Assembly (NCBI GenBank): GCA_934623545.1
Contig: CAKTVN010000007.1
Location: 1-17,423 of the forward strand
DNA from: an uncultured Oscillospiraceae bacterium
Lineage (GTDB): Bacteria; Bacillota; Clostridia; Oscillospirales; Oscillospiraceae
Direction of reading: 5' to 3'
Length of the DNA stretch: 17,423 nt
Position numbers and translations under genes: made by a program. Shown here piece after piece: positions 1-7,123 of the stretch; within the stretch, counting starts at the first letter, position 1; each line of letters opens with the position of its first letter. The notes beneath the pieces were generated by a model that was not told the origin of the DNA, did no database searches, and worked only from the letters and a program-made list of their open reading frames with translations.

Positions 1-72
1 GGCCCGACGAATCCGGACGGCCCGACGAATCCGGACGGCCCGACGAATCCGGACGGCCCGACGAATCCGGAT
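1..72 (+). repeat. 18-bp in-frame tandem repeat, four copies (linker)
   Basis: Four consecutive 18-bp units (1-18, 19-36, 37-54, 55-72) encode Gly-Pro-Thr-Asn-Pro-Asp. The first three are identical at DNA level and the fourth differs only in its last base. A degenerate continuation runs to about base 99. More copies may lie upstream of the window. Near-identity of the DNA, not only of the peptide, suggests recent slippage or recombination. Confidence 0.95.
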
Positions 73-513
73 GGTCCCGACCATCCGACGAACCCGGACC
101 GCACGATCGAGAAGATTGGCGAGGGCAACTCGGCAGAGTACACGCTCAGTGAAGATGGCAATACGCTGAATGTGCAGAACGATGCAGCGTGCGTGGTGCT
201 TTACACCATCGACAACGGCGAAACCTACACGAAGCTCGCTGCTACTCCAAACGAAGCAGGCGGCTATGACTTCGACCTTACGAATGTTCCCACGAATGCA
301 GTCATTAAGATCGCTATTAAGGGTGACGCAAACGGGGATGGTATGGTAAATAGTGTTGATGCAGGGCAGGCTAAAGCTGCCGCGCTTAATAAAATAACGT
401 TTAATGCACTGCAAACACTGATTATGGACGTTGATAACACAAACGTAATCAATAGTATCGATGCGGCACAGGTCAAAGCCGTCTCGCTTAATAAGCTATC
501 TTTAGAATGGTGA
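1..513 (+). CDS. C-terminal part of a dockerin-containing secreted protein (5' truncated by window)
   Basis: The reading frame is open from base 1 to a TGA at 511-513, so the true start lies upstream and at least 170 residues are visible. Residues 1-24 are a Gly-Pro-Thr-Asn-Pro-Asp repeat, a flexible linker typical of surface proteins. A short beta-rich segment follows (about 35-105), then a type I dockerin: the first Ca-binding loop is DANGDGMVNSVD (109-120) and the second DVDNTNVINSID (143-154), each followed by a helix with the pattern AxQxKAxxLNK. The second loop is slightly degenerate (Thr at position 5). Dockerins bind cohesin domains, so this protein probably docks on a partner; the next gene, 13 nt away, is a candidate. 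The catalytic or binding part lies outside the window, so substrate cannot be told. Confidence 0.85.
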   Translation, partial: GPTNPDGPTNPDGPTNPDGPTNPDGPDHPTNPDRTIEKIGEGNSAEYTLSEDGNTLNVQNDAACVVLYTIDNGETYTKLAATPNEAGGYDFDLTNVPTNAVIKIAIKGDANGDGMVNSVDAGQAKAAALNKITFNALQTLIMDVDNTNVINSIDAAQVKAVSLNKLSLEW

Positions 514-526
514 GAGGAGAATTGTA

Positions 527-2608
527 ATGATGAATCGCAAGACAAAAGGATTGTCGCTTTTGCTGGCATTGGCACTGCTGCTTTCAATGTGTGTTGGAAT
601 GAGCGTGACCAGTTTTGCGGCGAATGATGTTGGACTGACAGCTGCATTTTCAGAAACAAATTTAACAGCATCAAGCGAAGCACAGACAGTGCATTTGAGA
701 ATTGGACTGACTGCTCCTGTAGAGGTCAGCTCGGTGGGATTTAAAGTTTCTGTACCGACGAATTGGGAACTGATTGGATTCAACTCGATTGAAAACAGCG
801 GAGTGACCATAACGGCGGCCGACTATGACCTGCCGTCGGGCACGGTCGTGTGGATGACAAGTGACATGCAAAACACGACGATTAACGCGCTTGCAGAGTG
901 TGTCTATACGGTCCCTGCGAATACTTCCGGTGAGTTTACTGTCAATATTACGGAGTGCGACCTTGCAAAGGACTTTAGCACAGTATATGTAATGAATCAT
1001 GGAAGCGCATCCGCTACGCTTACCATTGCATCCGCACCCGTTGCTGTTAGCAGCATTACGCTGAACGAGAATACACTCGCGCTGACTGTTGGCGGCAGCG
1101 AGACCCTGACTGCTACCGTCAAGCCTGATGACGCGACAAACAAGAACGTAACTTGGGAAAGCTCCGATTCGAGAGTTGCAACAGTCGACGAAAACGGCAA
1201 AGTTACCGCTGTCAAGCAGGGCACAGCGACCATCACCGTTAAATCGGTGTCGAACGACACAGTGACTGACACGTGCGTAGTCACGGTCACAGATCAGATC
1301 TTCCCGGTCACCGGAGTCGCGCTGACCCCGGACAATGCTGAACTGTATGTTGGTGATACAAAGAATCTGACGGTCGAGTTCACCCCGTCCAATGCAACGA
1401 ACAAGAACGTGACGTGGAAAAGCAGCGACGAGGCTGTTGCAACTGTTGCGGACGGCGTTGTGACCGCGGTCGGCAAGGGCACCGCGACCATCACCGTGAC
1501 CACCGCGGACGGCGGCTATACCGCGACCTGTGAGGTCACTGTGAAGCTTCCCGTCTCCGCTGTGACGCTGAACGAAACCAGCACGGCGCTGGTGGTCGGC
1601 AATACGAAGCAGCTGACCGCTACAGTAGCGCCTGCAAATGCGGATGACAGCACAGTCACCTGGAAGAGCGGTAACACGAACGTTGCGACCGTTGACCAGA
1701 CCGGCAAGGTCACTGCGGTTGGCGTCGGCACCACGACCATCACCGCCACCGCCGGCGGCAAGAGCGCGACCTGCACCGTTACCGTCACCGCCAAGCCCGT
1801 CCCCATCGAGGCGATCGCGCTGCGCGACGCAGCGGTCTCCGTTGGCGGGACCATTCAGCTTGAGCCGGTCTTCACGCCCGCAGACACCACGCAGCGCGAT
1901 GTCATCTGGACGAGCTCTGATAGAACGATCGCGACGGTCGATGAGAACGGTCGTGTCAGAGGTCTCGCCGAGGGCAAGGTGACCATCACCGTTACCAGCG
2001 TCAAAGATGCGTCCATTACGGCGAGCTGCACCGTGACCGTGACCAGAAATTATCTGGATGAGATCATTGCCGCGGCGGAAGATGACGCGCTGCCGTTTGA
2101 CGATGTATCGAGCCGCGATTATTACTACGACGCGGTCGAGTGGGCTGTGGAGCAGGAGATCACCTCCGGCACCAGCCGCCGTACCTTCAGCCCCGATGCA
2201 GCCTGCACGCGTGCGCAGGTCGTGACCTTCCTCTGGAGAGCCGTCGGCTGCCCGCAGCCGTCCTCCGGCGCGAACCCCTTCACCGATGTCCACGCGGGGG
2301 ATTACTTCTATGAAGCGGTCCTGTGGGCAGTCGAAAACGGCATCACCACCGGCACCAGCGCCAGCACCTTCAGCCCCAACGCGACGGTCACGCGTGCACA
2401 GGTCGTGACCTTCCTCTGGAGAGCAAACGGTCAGCCCACAGCTGGTAACAGTGGCTTTGCAGATGTAAGCGCTGACAAATACTACGACACGGCAGTCGCA
2501 TGGGCAGTCTCGCAGCGCATCACCACCGGCACCGGCGCGAATACCTTCAGCCCGGATGCAGCCTGCACGCGCGCGCAGATCGTCACATTCCTTTACCGGG
2601 CAAGATAA
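527..2608 (+). CDS. SLH-anchored surface protein with possible cohesin-like domain and four Ig-like (Big_2) domains
   Basis: This 693-residue protein has a signal peptide (1 to about 31; basic MNRKTK, hydrophobic LLLALALLL, cleavage near SFAA). Residues 33-168 are a beta-rich domain resembling cohesins in length and strand pattern, but this is a tentative call. Four Big_2 Ig-like domains follow at about 173-255, 261-339, 342-421 and 426-506, each with the signature VTWxSSD..VATVD..GxVTAV.xGTATIT. Three SLH repeats at 521-570, 585-633 and 644-691 end the protein and would tie it to the cell-wall polymer. The SD AGAGGAGA at 513-520 serves the ATG at 527, with a second ATG at 530. It is 13 nt behind the dockerin gene and probably cotranscribed. 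DNA for the first third is visibly more AT-rich than the repeats and SLH part. Confidence 0.9.
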   Translation: MMNRKTKGLSLLLALALLLSMCVGMSVTSFAANDVGLTAAFSETNLTASSEAQTVHLRIGLTAPVEVSSVGFKVSVPTNWELIGFNSIENSGVTITAADYDLPSGTVVWMTSDMQNTTINALAECVYTVPANTSGEFTVNITECDLAKDFSTVYVMNHGSASATLTIASAPVAVSSITLNENTLALTVGGSETLTATVKPDDATNKNVTWESSDSRVATVDENGKVTAVKQGTATITVKSVSNDTVTDTCVVTVTDQIFPVTGVALTPDNAELYVGDTKNLTVEFTPSNATNKNVTWKSSDEAVATVADGVVTAVGKGTATITVTTADGGYTATCEVTVKLPVSAVTLNETSTALVVGNTKQLTATVAPANADDSTVTWKSGNTNVATVDQTGKVTAVGVGTTTITATAGGKSATCTVTVTAKPVPIEAIALRDAAVSVGGTIQLEPVFTPADTTQRDVIWTSSDRTIATVDENGRVRGLAEGKVTITVTSVKDASITASCTVTVTRNYLDEIIAAAEDDALPFDDVSSRDYYYDAVEWAVEQEITSGTSRRTFSPDAACTRAQVVTFLWRAVGCPQPSSGANPFTDVHAGDYFYEAVLWAVENGITTGTSASTFSPNATVTRAQVVTFLWRANGQPTAGNSGFADVSADKYYDTAVAWAVSQRITTGTGANTFSPDAACTRAQIVTFLYRAR

Positions 2609-2655
2609 TCGCACGAGAATGCTTCTGAAGCGCAGAGCATAGAAGCAGCGCCCGT

Positions 2656-2689
2656 CCCCGCACCGACACGTCGGTGCGGGGATTTTTTT
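2656..2689 (+). terminator. Rho-independent terminator after the SLH protein gene
   Basis: An 11-bp perfect GC-rich stem (2656-2666 with 2671-2681, loop CACG) is followed by seven T residues at 2683-2689. It lies 47 nt after the stop codon and should end the dockerin/SLH transcript. Confidence 0.9.
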
Positions 2690-2777
2690 GCGTCGTCGGC
2701 AAATTGCACTGGCATTGGATAAAAGGACGGCATATGTGAAGCAGTCAACGCTCTGATGGTAAGCATTGACTGTGCCG

Positions 2778-2806
2778 TTGACAAATGCTGCATTTCCCTG
2801 TACAAT
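2778..2806 (+). promoter_or_regulatory. Sigma-A promoter of the tetR operon
   Basis: TTGACA at 2778-2783, a 17-bp spacer and TACAAT at 2801-2806. The -35 is perfect and the -10 matches 5 of 6. An imperfect inverted repeat, CAGTCAACGCT at 2742-2752 with AGCATTGACTG at 2762-2772, lies just upstream of the -35 and could be a further protein site. Confidence 0.85.
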
Positions 2807-2807
2807 G

Positions 2808-2837
2808 TGCATTGAATGATGTGCATCGAACGATGCA
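2808..2837 (+). promoter_or_regulatory. Tandem palindromic operator, probably for the TetR regulator
   Basis: TGCATCG-AA-CGATGCA at 2822-2837 is a perfect 16-bp palindrome. The preceding 14 bp, TGCATTGAATGATG at 2808-2821, match its first 14 bp with two differences, giving two operator-like units back to back. They begin 2 bp after the -10 box and cover the expected transcription start, as expected for an autoregulating TetR repressor. The assignment to this TetR is inferred from position. Confidence 0.7.
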
Positions 2838-2861
2838 ATTTGCGGAGAAAGGATGCGGACT

Positions 2862-3479
2862 ATGGCTCCGAAGAACAAATTCACGAAGGAAGAGATGGCA
2901 GCGGCGGCGCTGCGGGTCGTGCGGGCAAAGGGGATCGACTGCCTGACCGCAAAAACGATCGCCGAGGAGCTGGGGACCTCCACGCGCCCGATCTTTACCG
3001 GCTTCGGCTCTATGGAGGAGGTCCGGCAGGAGGTCTATGCGGCTGCGGTGCGCGTATACGACGGCTACACCGGCGCTGGCTTAAAGGAGGATATCCCGTT
3101 TCTCGGGGTCGGAAAGAGCTATATCCGCTTTGCGCGGGAGGAGCCGGAGCTTTACCGGCTCCTGTTTCTGAGCCGGATGCCGGAGTACAGCGCCATGAGG
3201 TCGATGGAGCATTTGCAGACGCTCGTCCGTCCGACGCTGATGAGCATTTACCACATCACCGCCGAGGAGGCGGACGTATATTTCCGCGATCTCTGGCTCG
3301 TGGTGCACGGTCTGTCCACGCTGATCGTGACCGGCGACTGCCCTTACTCCGACCGGGAGATCGGGCAGATCTTGACGAGCTTCAGCCTCAGCATTTGCAA
3401 ATCGATCAAAGAAATTTCCGGCTTTGCGGAAGGTACGTTCGACCGTGACGCGGCATTTCGCGCATTGGTCGGGAAGTGA
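2862..3479 (+). CDS. TetR/AcrR-family transcriptional regulator
   Basis: About 205 residues, normal for TetR regulators. The N-terminus (KFTKEEMAAAALRVV, then LTAKTIAEELGTSTRPIF at 28-45) is the family's three-helix DNA-binding domain; the rest is the variable ligand-binding and dimerisation domain. I prefer the ATG at 2862, since AAAGGA at 2847-2852 is 9 nt upstream and family members often begin MAPKxKFT. The in-frame ATG at 2853, with GGAG at 2844-2847, is a possible alternative adding three residues. It is first in an apparent operon with a cysteine hydrolase, a DUF3795 protein and a flavin reductase. It sits directly behind a strong promoter carrying tandem palindromes, so autorepression is likely. 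The ligand cannot be inferred. Confidence 0.9.
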   Translation: MAPKNKFTKEEMAAAALRVVRAKGIDCLTAKTIAEELGTSTRPIFTGFGSMEEVRQEVYAAAVRVYDGYTGAGLKEDIPFLGVGKSYIRFAREEPELYRLLFLSRMPEYSAMRSMEHLQTLVRPTLMSIYHITAEEADVYFRDLWLVVHGLSTLIVTGDCPYSDREIGQILTSFSLSICKSIKEISGFAEGTFDRDAAFRALVGK

Positions 3480-3495
3480 GCGGAGCGGACGTCAG

Positions 3496-3508
3496 GGCGC
3501 GAAGCGCC
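3496..3508. repeat. Short GAA-loop hairpin in the tetR-hydrolase spacer
   Basis: GGCGC-GAA-GCGCC is a perfect 5-bp stem with a 3-nt loop, containing the core GCGAAGC (3499-3505). It sits in the 64-nt spacer upstream of the hydrolase SD. The core recurs in other intergenic hairpins of this window. Confidence 0.7.
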
Positions 3509-3543
3509 GGTCCCGAAGCGTAAAGAGCATGGAGGAAGAAATT

Positions 3544-4068
3544 ATGAAAAACAGCGCGCTGGTCGTGATCGACCTGCAAAATGACATCACAAAGAACTAC
3601 AGGGAGATCATCGAAAGGGTCAACGAGGCGATCGACTGGGCAGCCCAACGGGAACTGTGGGTCGTCTACATTCAGCACAACAATCTCTCCGCGGGGACGA
3701 GGACCTTCAAGCCTGGCATGCACGGCGCGGAGCTGGTCCCGGAGCTGAAAATTGTCTCCGACCACATTTTCACGAAGTCAAAAAGCAATGCCCTGACGAG
3801 CGAAGCCTTCGCGGCGTTCCTTCAGGAGCACGGCATTACCGAGTGCTACATCTCCGGTGCGGACGCGACTGCCTGTATCAAGTCCACCTGCTTCAATATG
3901 GCGAAAAGCGGCTATGCCGTCCATGTGCTGTCGGACTGCATCACCAGCTACGACAAAAAGAAGCTGCCGGAGATGCTCGCGTACTACGAAAGCAAGGGCT
4001 GCTCGGTCATGGAGCTGACAGATGCCGTGCGGTCAGAAAGCGGAAAGGCTCAAGGAGGAGACCAGTGA
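3544..4068 (+). CDS. Isochorismatase/nicotinamidase-family cysteine hydrolase
   Basis: 174 residues, usual for the family. The start at 3544 has SD GGAGGA at 3531-3536. The cysteine-hydrolase triad is visible: Asp10 in ALVVIDLQND, Lys78 in FTKSKSNAL and Cys111 in ISGADATACIKSTC, where the Cys is the nucleophile. Family members hydrolyse nicotinamide, isochorismate, ureidoacrylate or related amides; nothing here settles which. It is the second gene behind the TetR regulator, and its stop overlaps the GTG of a short ORF. An earlier in-frame start near 3424 would overlap tetR and lacks this SD, so I reject it. Confidence 0.88.
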   Translation: MKNSALVVIDLQNDITKNYREIIERVNEAIDWAAQRELWVVYIQHNNLSAGTRTFKPGMHGAELVPELKIVSDHIFTKSKSNALTSEAFAAFLQEHGITECYISGADATACIKSTCFNMAKSGYAVHVLSDCITSYDKKKLPEMLAYYESKGCSVMELTDAVRSESGKAQGGDQ

Positions 4069-4157
4069 AGAGACCAGAAGTATCTGGAATCGGACCTTTT
4101 CGAATCACGAATGACGCAGATGTACACGACATTCAGGAGCTCCATGAGCTGCTTTGA
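4065..4157 (+). CDS. Possible 30-codon translation-coupled small protein or gene remnant
   Basis: A GTG at 4065 overlaps the TGA of the preceding gene (GTGA). It is preceded by a very strong SD, AAGGAGGAG at 4052-4060, and reads VKRPEVSGIGPFRIT... for 30 residues to a TGA at 4155-4157. The SD lies inside the upstream coding sequence at ideal spacing for this GTG, the signature of translational coupling. I do not recognise the peptide; it is charged, with no membrane segment. It may be a real small protein or the surviving 5' end of a deleted gene, since such a strong start normally serves a full gene. Confidence 0.4.
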   Translation: MKRPEVSGIGPFRITNDADVHDIQELHELL

Positions 4158-4178
4158 CCCAAGTCAGCGGAGGCAAGT

Positions 4179-4592
4179 ATGAAAGACACAAACCAACTGA
4201 TCGGCTGCTGCGGGCTGGACTGCGAAGTCTGCGACGCACGCATCGCAACGATCAAAAATGACAACGCGCTGCGCGAGAAGACTGCCGCATTGTGGACGAA
4301 GCTCAACGGGGTGACGATCACGCCAGACATGATCAACTGCACCGGCTGCCGCGCAGAGGGCGCGAAAACGCCCTTCTGCGATCAGCTCTGCCCCGTACAT
4401 CACTGCGTTCGGGAGAAGAGGCTGGAGACCTGCGCCGACTGTCAGCAGATGGACGGATGCCCGACGCTGGGGCGCATCGCCGCGAATAGCCCGTTCGTAT
4501 TGGAGAACCTGAAACAGCTGCGCGCGGCGAAGCAGAACGAAGTGAAAGCGGCGAAGACTGCGGCTGGGCTGACCCTGACCGGGATTTTATGA
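4179..4592 (+). CDS. DUF3795 cysteine-rich protein
   Basis: 137 residues with 12 cysteines in clusters: C10, C11, C15, C18 (IGCCGLDCEVCDAR), C54, C57, C67, C71, C76, C85, C88 and C94. The N-terminal CGLxCxxC and the later CTGCR, CPVHHC and TCADCxxMDxCP groups are the pattern of DUF3795 proteins, thought to bind metal; their function is not established. SD GGAGG at 4169-4173, 5 nt before the ATG. It lies between the short coupled ORF and the flavin reductase, 19 nt before the latter, so it is probably part of the TetR-controlled unit. The C-terminus is a short Lys/Ala-rich helix. Confidence 0.85.
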   Translation: MKDTNQLIGCCGLDCEVCDARIATIKNDNALREKTAALWTKLNGVTITPDMINCTGCRAEGAKTPFCDQLCPVHHCVREKRLETCADCQQMDGCPTLGRIAANSPFVLENLKQLRAAKQNEVKAAKTAAGLTLTGIL

Positions 4593-4611
4593 GCGCGGAA
4601 AGGAGCGGATT

Positions 4612-5294
4612 ATGAAGATCCTCGTTTTGAATGGAAGCCCGAAGAAAGAGAAGAGCGACACCATGCACATCACGCGTGCGTTTCTGGGTGGTATGAAGGA
4701 AGCGTCCGCGCAGGAGATCAAGATCGTCGATGTGATCGACAGACACATCGCGTTTTGCCGCGGCTGCTTTGCCTGCAAATATAACGGCGGGCGGTGCGTC
4801 ATCGACGACAGTATGTGGGAGCTTCTGGAGCAGATGCTGAAAAGCGATCTGCTGCTGTTCAGCTTTCCGCTTCACAGCTACGGAATGCCGGCGGCGTTGA
4901 AAAACCTCGTGGATCGAATGCTTCCACTCAGTTCCATGGCGATGAAGGAGGTAACGGGCGCTATGTCCATGTCGGGCAGCGGGAGCATTCGCACCTGCGG
5001 TTTCTGATGATCTGCGGCTGCGGCTTTCCGAACAGCAGGAGAAATTTTGAACCTGCGGTGCGGCAGTTCGAGCTGCTGTTCCCGGAGAAGCATACCATCC
5101 TGACCGTGCCGGAAAGCCCGATGTTCAGCGCGCCGGAGGCGGCGGTCGTGACCGCCCCGCGGCTGGAGCGGGTACGAGAGGCAGGGAGGCAGTATGCCCA
5201 AACCGGCAAGATCGAAGCGGCGCTGCTGGCAGAGATCGGCTCGCCCATGCTCCCGGAGGAGACCTACGCGAAGATCGTCAACGGAACGCTGTAG
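4612..5294 (+). pseudogene. NADPH-dependent FMN reductase/flavodoxin-fold oxidoreductase, interrupted by a frameshift
   Basis: The start at 4612 has SD AAAGGAG at 4599-4605. The N-terminus is the flavodoxin-like FMN-binding pattern KILVLNGSPKKEKSDT (2-17), followed by the CRGCFACK cysteine group (49-56) typical of iron-sulfur-type flavin reductases, and SFPLHSYGMPAALKNLVDR. The frame holds to about residue 114 (MKEV), then shifts by -1 near 4951-4955 and closes at 5007. The shifted frame continues with GRYVHVGQREHSHLRFLMICG and runs to a TAG at 5292-5294. Restoring one A in GTAACGGG rejoins both parts into about 227 residues, the expected size. No slippery heptamer is visible, so a one-base deletion or sequencing error is more likely than programmed shifting. 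The full product would probably reduce flavins or quinones with NAD(P)H. Confidence 0.85.
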
Positions 5295-5326
5295 CGCCGG
5301 TCTGACCGGGACAGCTCTGTTTTGCC

Positions 5327-5362
5327 ATGGCGCAGGAGGGGCTTACGACCCTCCTGCGCCAT
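5327..5362 (+). terminator. Long hairpin closing the tetR operon
   Basis: A perfect 14-bp stem (5327-5340 with 5349-5362) with an 8-nt loop lies 33 nt after the flavin reductase stop. Only a weak T run follows (ACTTCTG), so termination may be inefficient or the hairpin may mainly protect the 3' end. Confidence 0.6.
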
Positions 5363-5412
5363 ACTTCTGAAAAGAAAGCGGATAGTTTGCCCTCCGGAGA
5401 AGCCGAAAATGG

Positions 5413-5470
5413 TAGAAAAGCATCGGAATTTATGCTATTATAAATTCAAGATCCATCGGGACCTCCGATG
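5413..5470 (+). promoter_or_regulatory. Probable mrr promoter with overlapping inverted repeats
   Basis: TAGAAA at 5413-5418, 17 bp, then TATTAT at 5436-5441 is a plausible sigma-A promoter (4/6 and 5/6 matches). The perfect inverted repeat GAATTTAT-N6-ATAAATTC (5426-5447) covers the -10 box. A second, CATCGG-N5-CCGATG (5454-5470), lies in the expected leader just before the SD. Both are candidate operator or leader structures; no regulator gene is adjacent. Confidence 0.5.
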
Positions 5471-5487
5471 AAGGACCGGGAGGGCGT

Positions 5488-6372
5488 ATGGCAAGAGTCA
5501 GAAAAATCAAGAGCCCCACCCAGCTCGAGCTGGTAGAGCCGCTGTTTGCCATCCTTGTGGAGCTGGGCGGCTCCGCGACGATCGACGAGATCCGCGATCA
5601 TATCATTCAAAAGCTGAAGCTTTCCGATGAGGTGGTCGACGAGCCGCACAAGGGCAGCGCGTCGCAGCAGACGGAGCTTGAGTATCAGCTCGCATGGGCG
5701 AGGACACGGCTGAAGGGGCTCGGCGCGATTACCAACAGCAAGCGCGGGGTCTGGATGATCACGCCGGAGTACACCGGGCGCACCTCCGTCACCAGAGAAG
5801 AAGTGACGGAACACATCAAGGCGACCAGGCTGAAGGGCAAAACTGCGAAGGAGGTCGACACGATCCTCAAGGACGGCGACCCCTCCAATGACGGGATCGA
5901 TACGGTCGAGGATGCGGAGCCCTGGCGGACGGAGCTGTCTGAGACGCTCCGCAGGATGGACCCCTATGCGTTTGAGCGTTTGGCGATGCTGCTGCTCAGA
6001 GAGTGCGGCTTTTCTCAGGTGACGGTCACCAAAAAGTCCGGCGACGGCGGGATCGACGGTTTCGGAAAGATGCGGATCAACGGGATCGTCAGCTTCAACG
6101 TGGCGTTTCAGTGCAAGCGATATACGGGCAGCGTCTCCGCCGGGGACATCCGCGATTTTCGCGGGTCGCTGACGACCGATATTGAAAAGGGCGTTTTTAT
6201 CACAACAGGCAGCTTCACAAAGGCTGCCCGGGAGGAAGCCTCGAACGCCGGTAAGCAGCAGATCGATCTGATCGACGGCGAAGAGCTCATCAGCGAGCTC
6301 ATCGAATATGGTCTGGGCGTCAAAGAGCGCACGATCTATGAGGTCGATCAGGAGTTCTTTGAGAAGGTGTAA
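5488..6372 (+). CDS. mrr: Mrr-type restriction endonuclease (type IV restriction)
   Basis: 294 residues, close to the usual length of Mrr. Residues 10-97 form the Mrr N-terminal winged-helix domain (LVEPLFAILVELGGSATIDEI, then LGAITNSKRGVWMITPEG-like ending). Residues 153-272 are the PD-(D/E)xK nuclease domain: E163 in the FERLAMLLLRECGF helix, catalytic D190 in GDGGIDG, and QCK at 208-210 in AFQCKRY. Such enzymes cut DNA carrying foreign methylation. SD GGGAGGG at 5478-5484. No methyltransferase or specificity gene is next to it, as expected for a stand-alone type IV enzyme. The following genes look metabolic rather than defensive. Confidence 0.92.
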   Translation: MARVRKIKSPTQLELVEPLFAILVELGGSATIDEIRDHIIQKLKLSDEVVDEPHKGSASQQTELEYQLAWARTRLKGLGAITNSKRGVWMITPEYTGRTSVTREEVTEHIKATRLKGKTAKEVDTILKDGDPSNDGIDTVEDAEPWRTELSETLRRMDPYAFERLAMLLLRECGFSQVTVTKKSGDGGIDGFGKMRINGIVSFNVAFQCKRYTGSVSAGDIRDFRGSLTTDIEKGVFITTGSFTKAAREEASNAGKQQIDLIDGEELISELIEYGLGVKERTIYEVDQEFFEKV

Positions 6373-6409
6373 AGAAAGAGAACGTGTTCGCGCGGAAATT
6401 GGAGGAAAC

Positions 6410-7090
6410 ATGGAAAGACCTGTTACAACGCTATTCATGCTGATGTCCGTCGACGGAAAGATCAGCACCGGCGCAGACGATGCGCTGGATGTGGACAGGG
6501 ATTTTCCGAAAATTCCGGGCGTCCGCGAGGGGCTGCACCAATACTATGAGATCGAGCAGACGACGGACCTGTGGTCGCTCAACTCCGGAAGGGTGCAGGA
6601 GAAGATGGGCGTCAACACGAAGCCGATGCCGGACAAAACGCCCGTTTCCTTTGTGATCGTGGACAACTGCCATCTGAAGGAGCACGGTGTCCGCTATTTC
6701 TGCGCGCGGTCAAAGGAATTTGTGCTGGTCACGTCCAATGCGGAGCACCCGGCGTTCCAGATGCGGGAGGAAAATCTCCACATTCTCTATCAGAAGAGCC
6801 TGGCTCTGCCGGACGCGCTCGCGCATCTGAGATCGGAGTACGGCTGCCGACGGCTCACGATCCAGAGCGGCGGGACGCTGAACGGGCTGTTCCTCCGGGA
6901 AAAACTGATCGACTACGTCGACATCGTCGTCGCGCCGGTTTTGATCGGTGGGAAGGACACAGCGACGCTGATCGACGGAAGGTCGCTGCTGACAGAAGGC
7001 GAGCTTTCGCAGCTCGGGGTGCTGAAGCTTCAGCAGTGCGCGGTTTTGGAGGATTCCTACCTCAGACTCCGCTATCAGGTGATCGGCTGA
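6410..7090 (+). CDS. RibD C-terminal/dihydrofolate reductase-like family protein
   Basis: 226 residues from the ATG at 6410, which has SD GGAGGAAA at 6401-6408; an earlier in-frame start at 6308 would overlap mrr and is rejected. Motifs of the RibD_C reductase fold are visible: LFMLMSVDGKIS (8-19), QSGGTLNGLFL (152-162) and VAPVLIGGKDTATL (174-187). The family includes NADPH-dependent reductases for riboflavin and folate synthesis plus many stand-alone proteins of unknown substrate. The deaminase half of RibD is absent, so this is a stand-alone reductase. It lies 37 nt after mrr and 33 nt before the LOG-family gene, and is probably cotranscribed. Confidence 0.87.
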   Translation: MERPVTTLFMLMSVDGKISTGADDALDVDRDFPKIPGVREGLHQYYEIEQTTDLWSLNSGRVQEKMGVNTKPMPDKTPVSFVIVDNCHLKEHGVRYFCARSKEFVLVTSNAEHPAFQMREENLHILYQKSLALPDALAHLRSEYGCRRLTIQSGGTLNGLFLREKLIDYVDIVVAPVLIGGKDTATLIDGRSLLTEGELSQLGVLKLQQCAVLEDSYLRLRYQVIG

Positions 7091-7123
7091 CATACGGGCT
7101 TTGAGAGAGAAGGGAAAAATCAG

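Noticed and set aside
1..72. CRISPR-like direct repeats
   Set aside because: The units are contiguous with no spacers, keep a reading frame and encode a Gly-Pro-Thr-Asn-Pro-Asp linker.
671..2983. A 770-codon open frame on the minus strand opposite the SLH protein
   Set aside because: It is antisense to a protein with clear signal peptide, Ig-like and SLH domains, has low-complexity Arg/Gly/Ala-rich content and no recognisable domain. It is a product of GC-rich codon bias and repeats.
4940..4960. Programmed -1 frameshifting in the flavin reductase
   Set aside because: No X-XXY-YYZ slippery heptamer or downstream pseudoknot is apparent, and this family is not known to use it.
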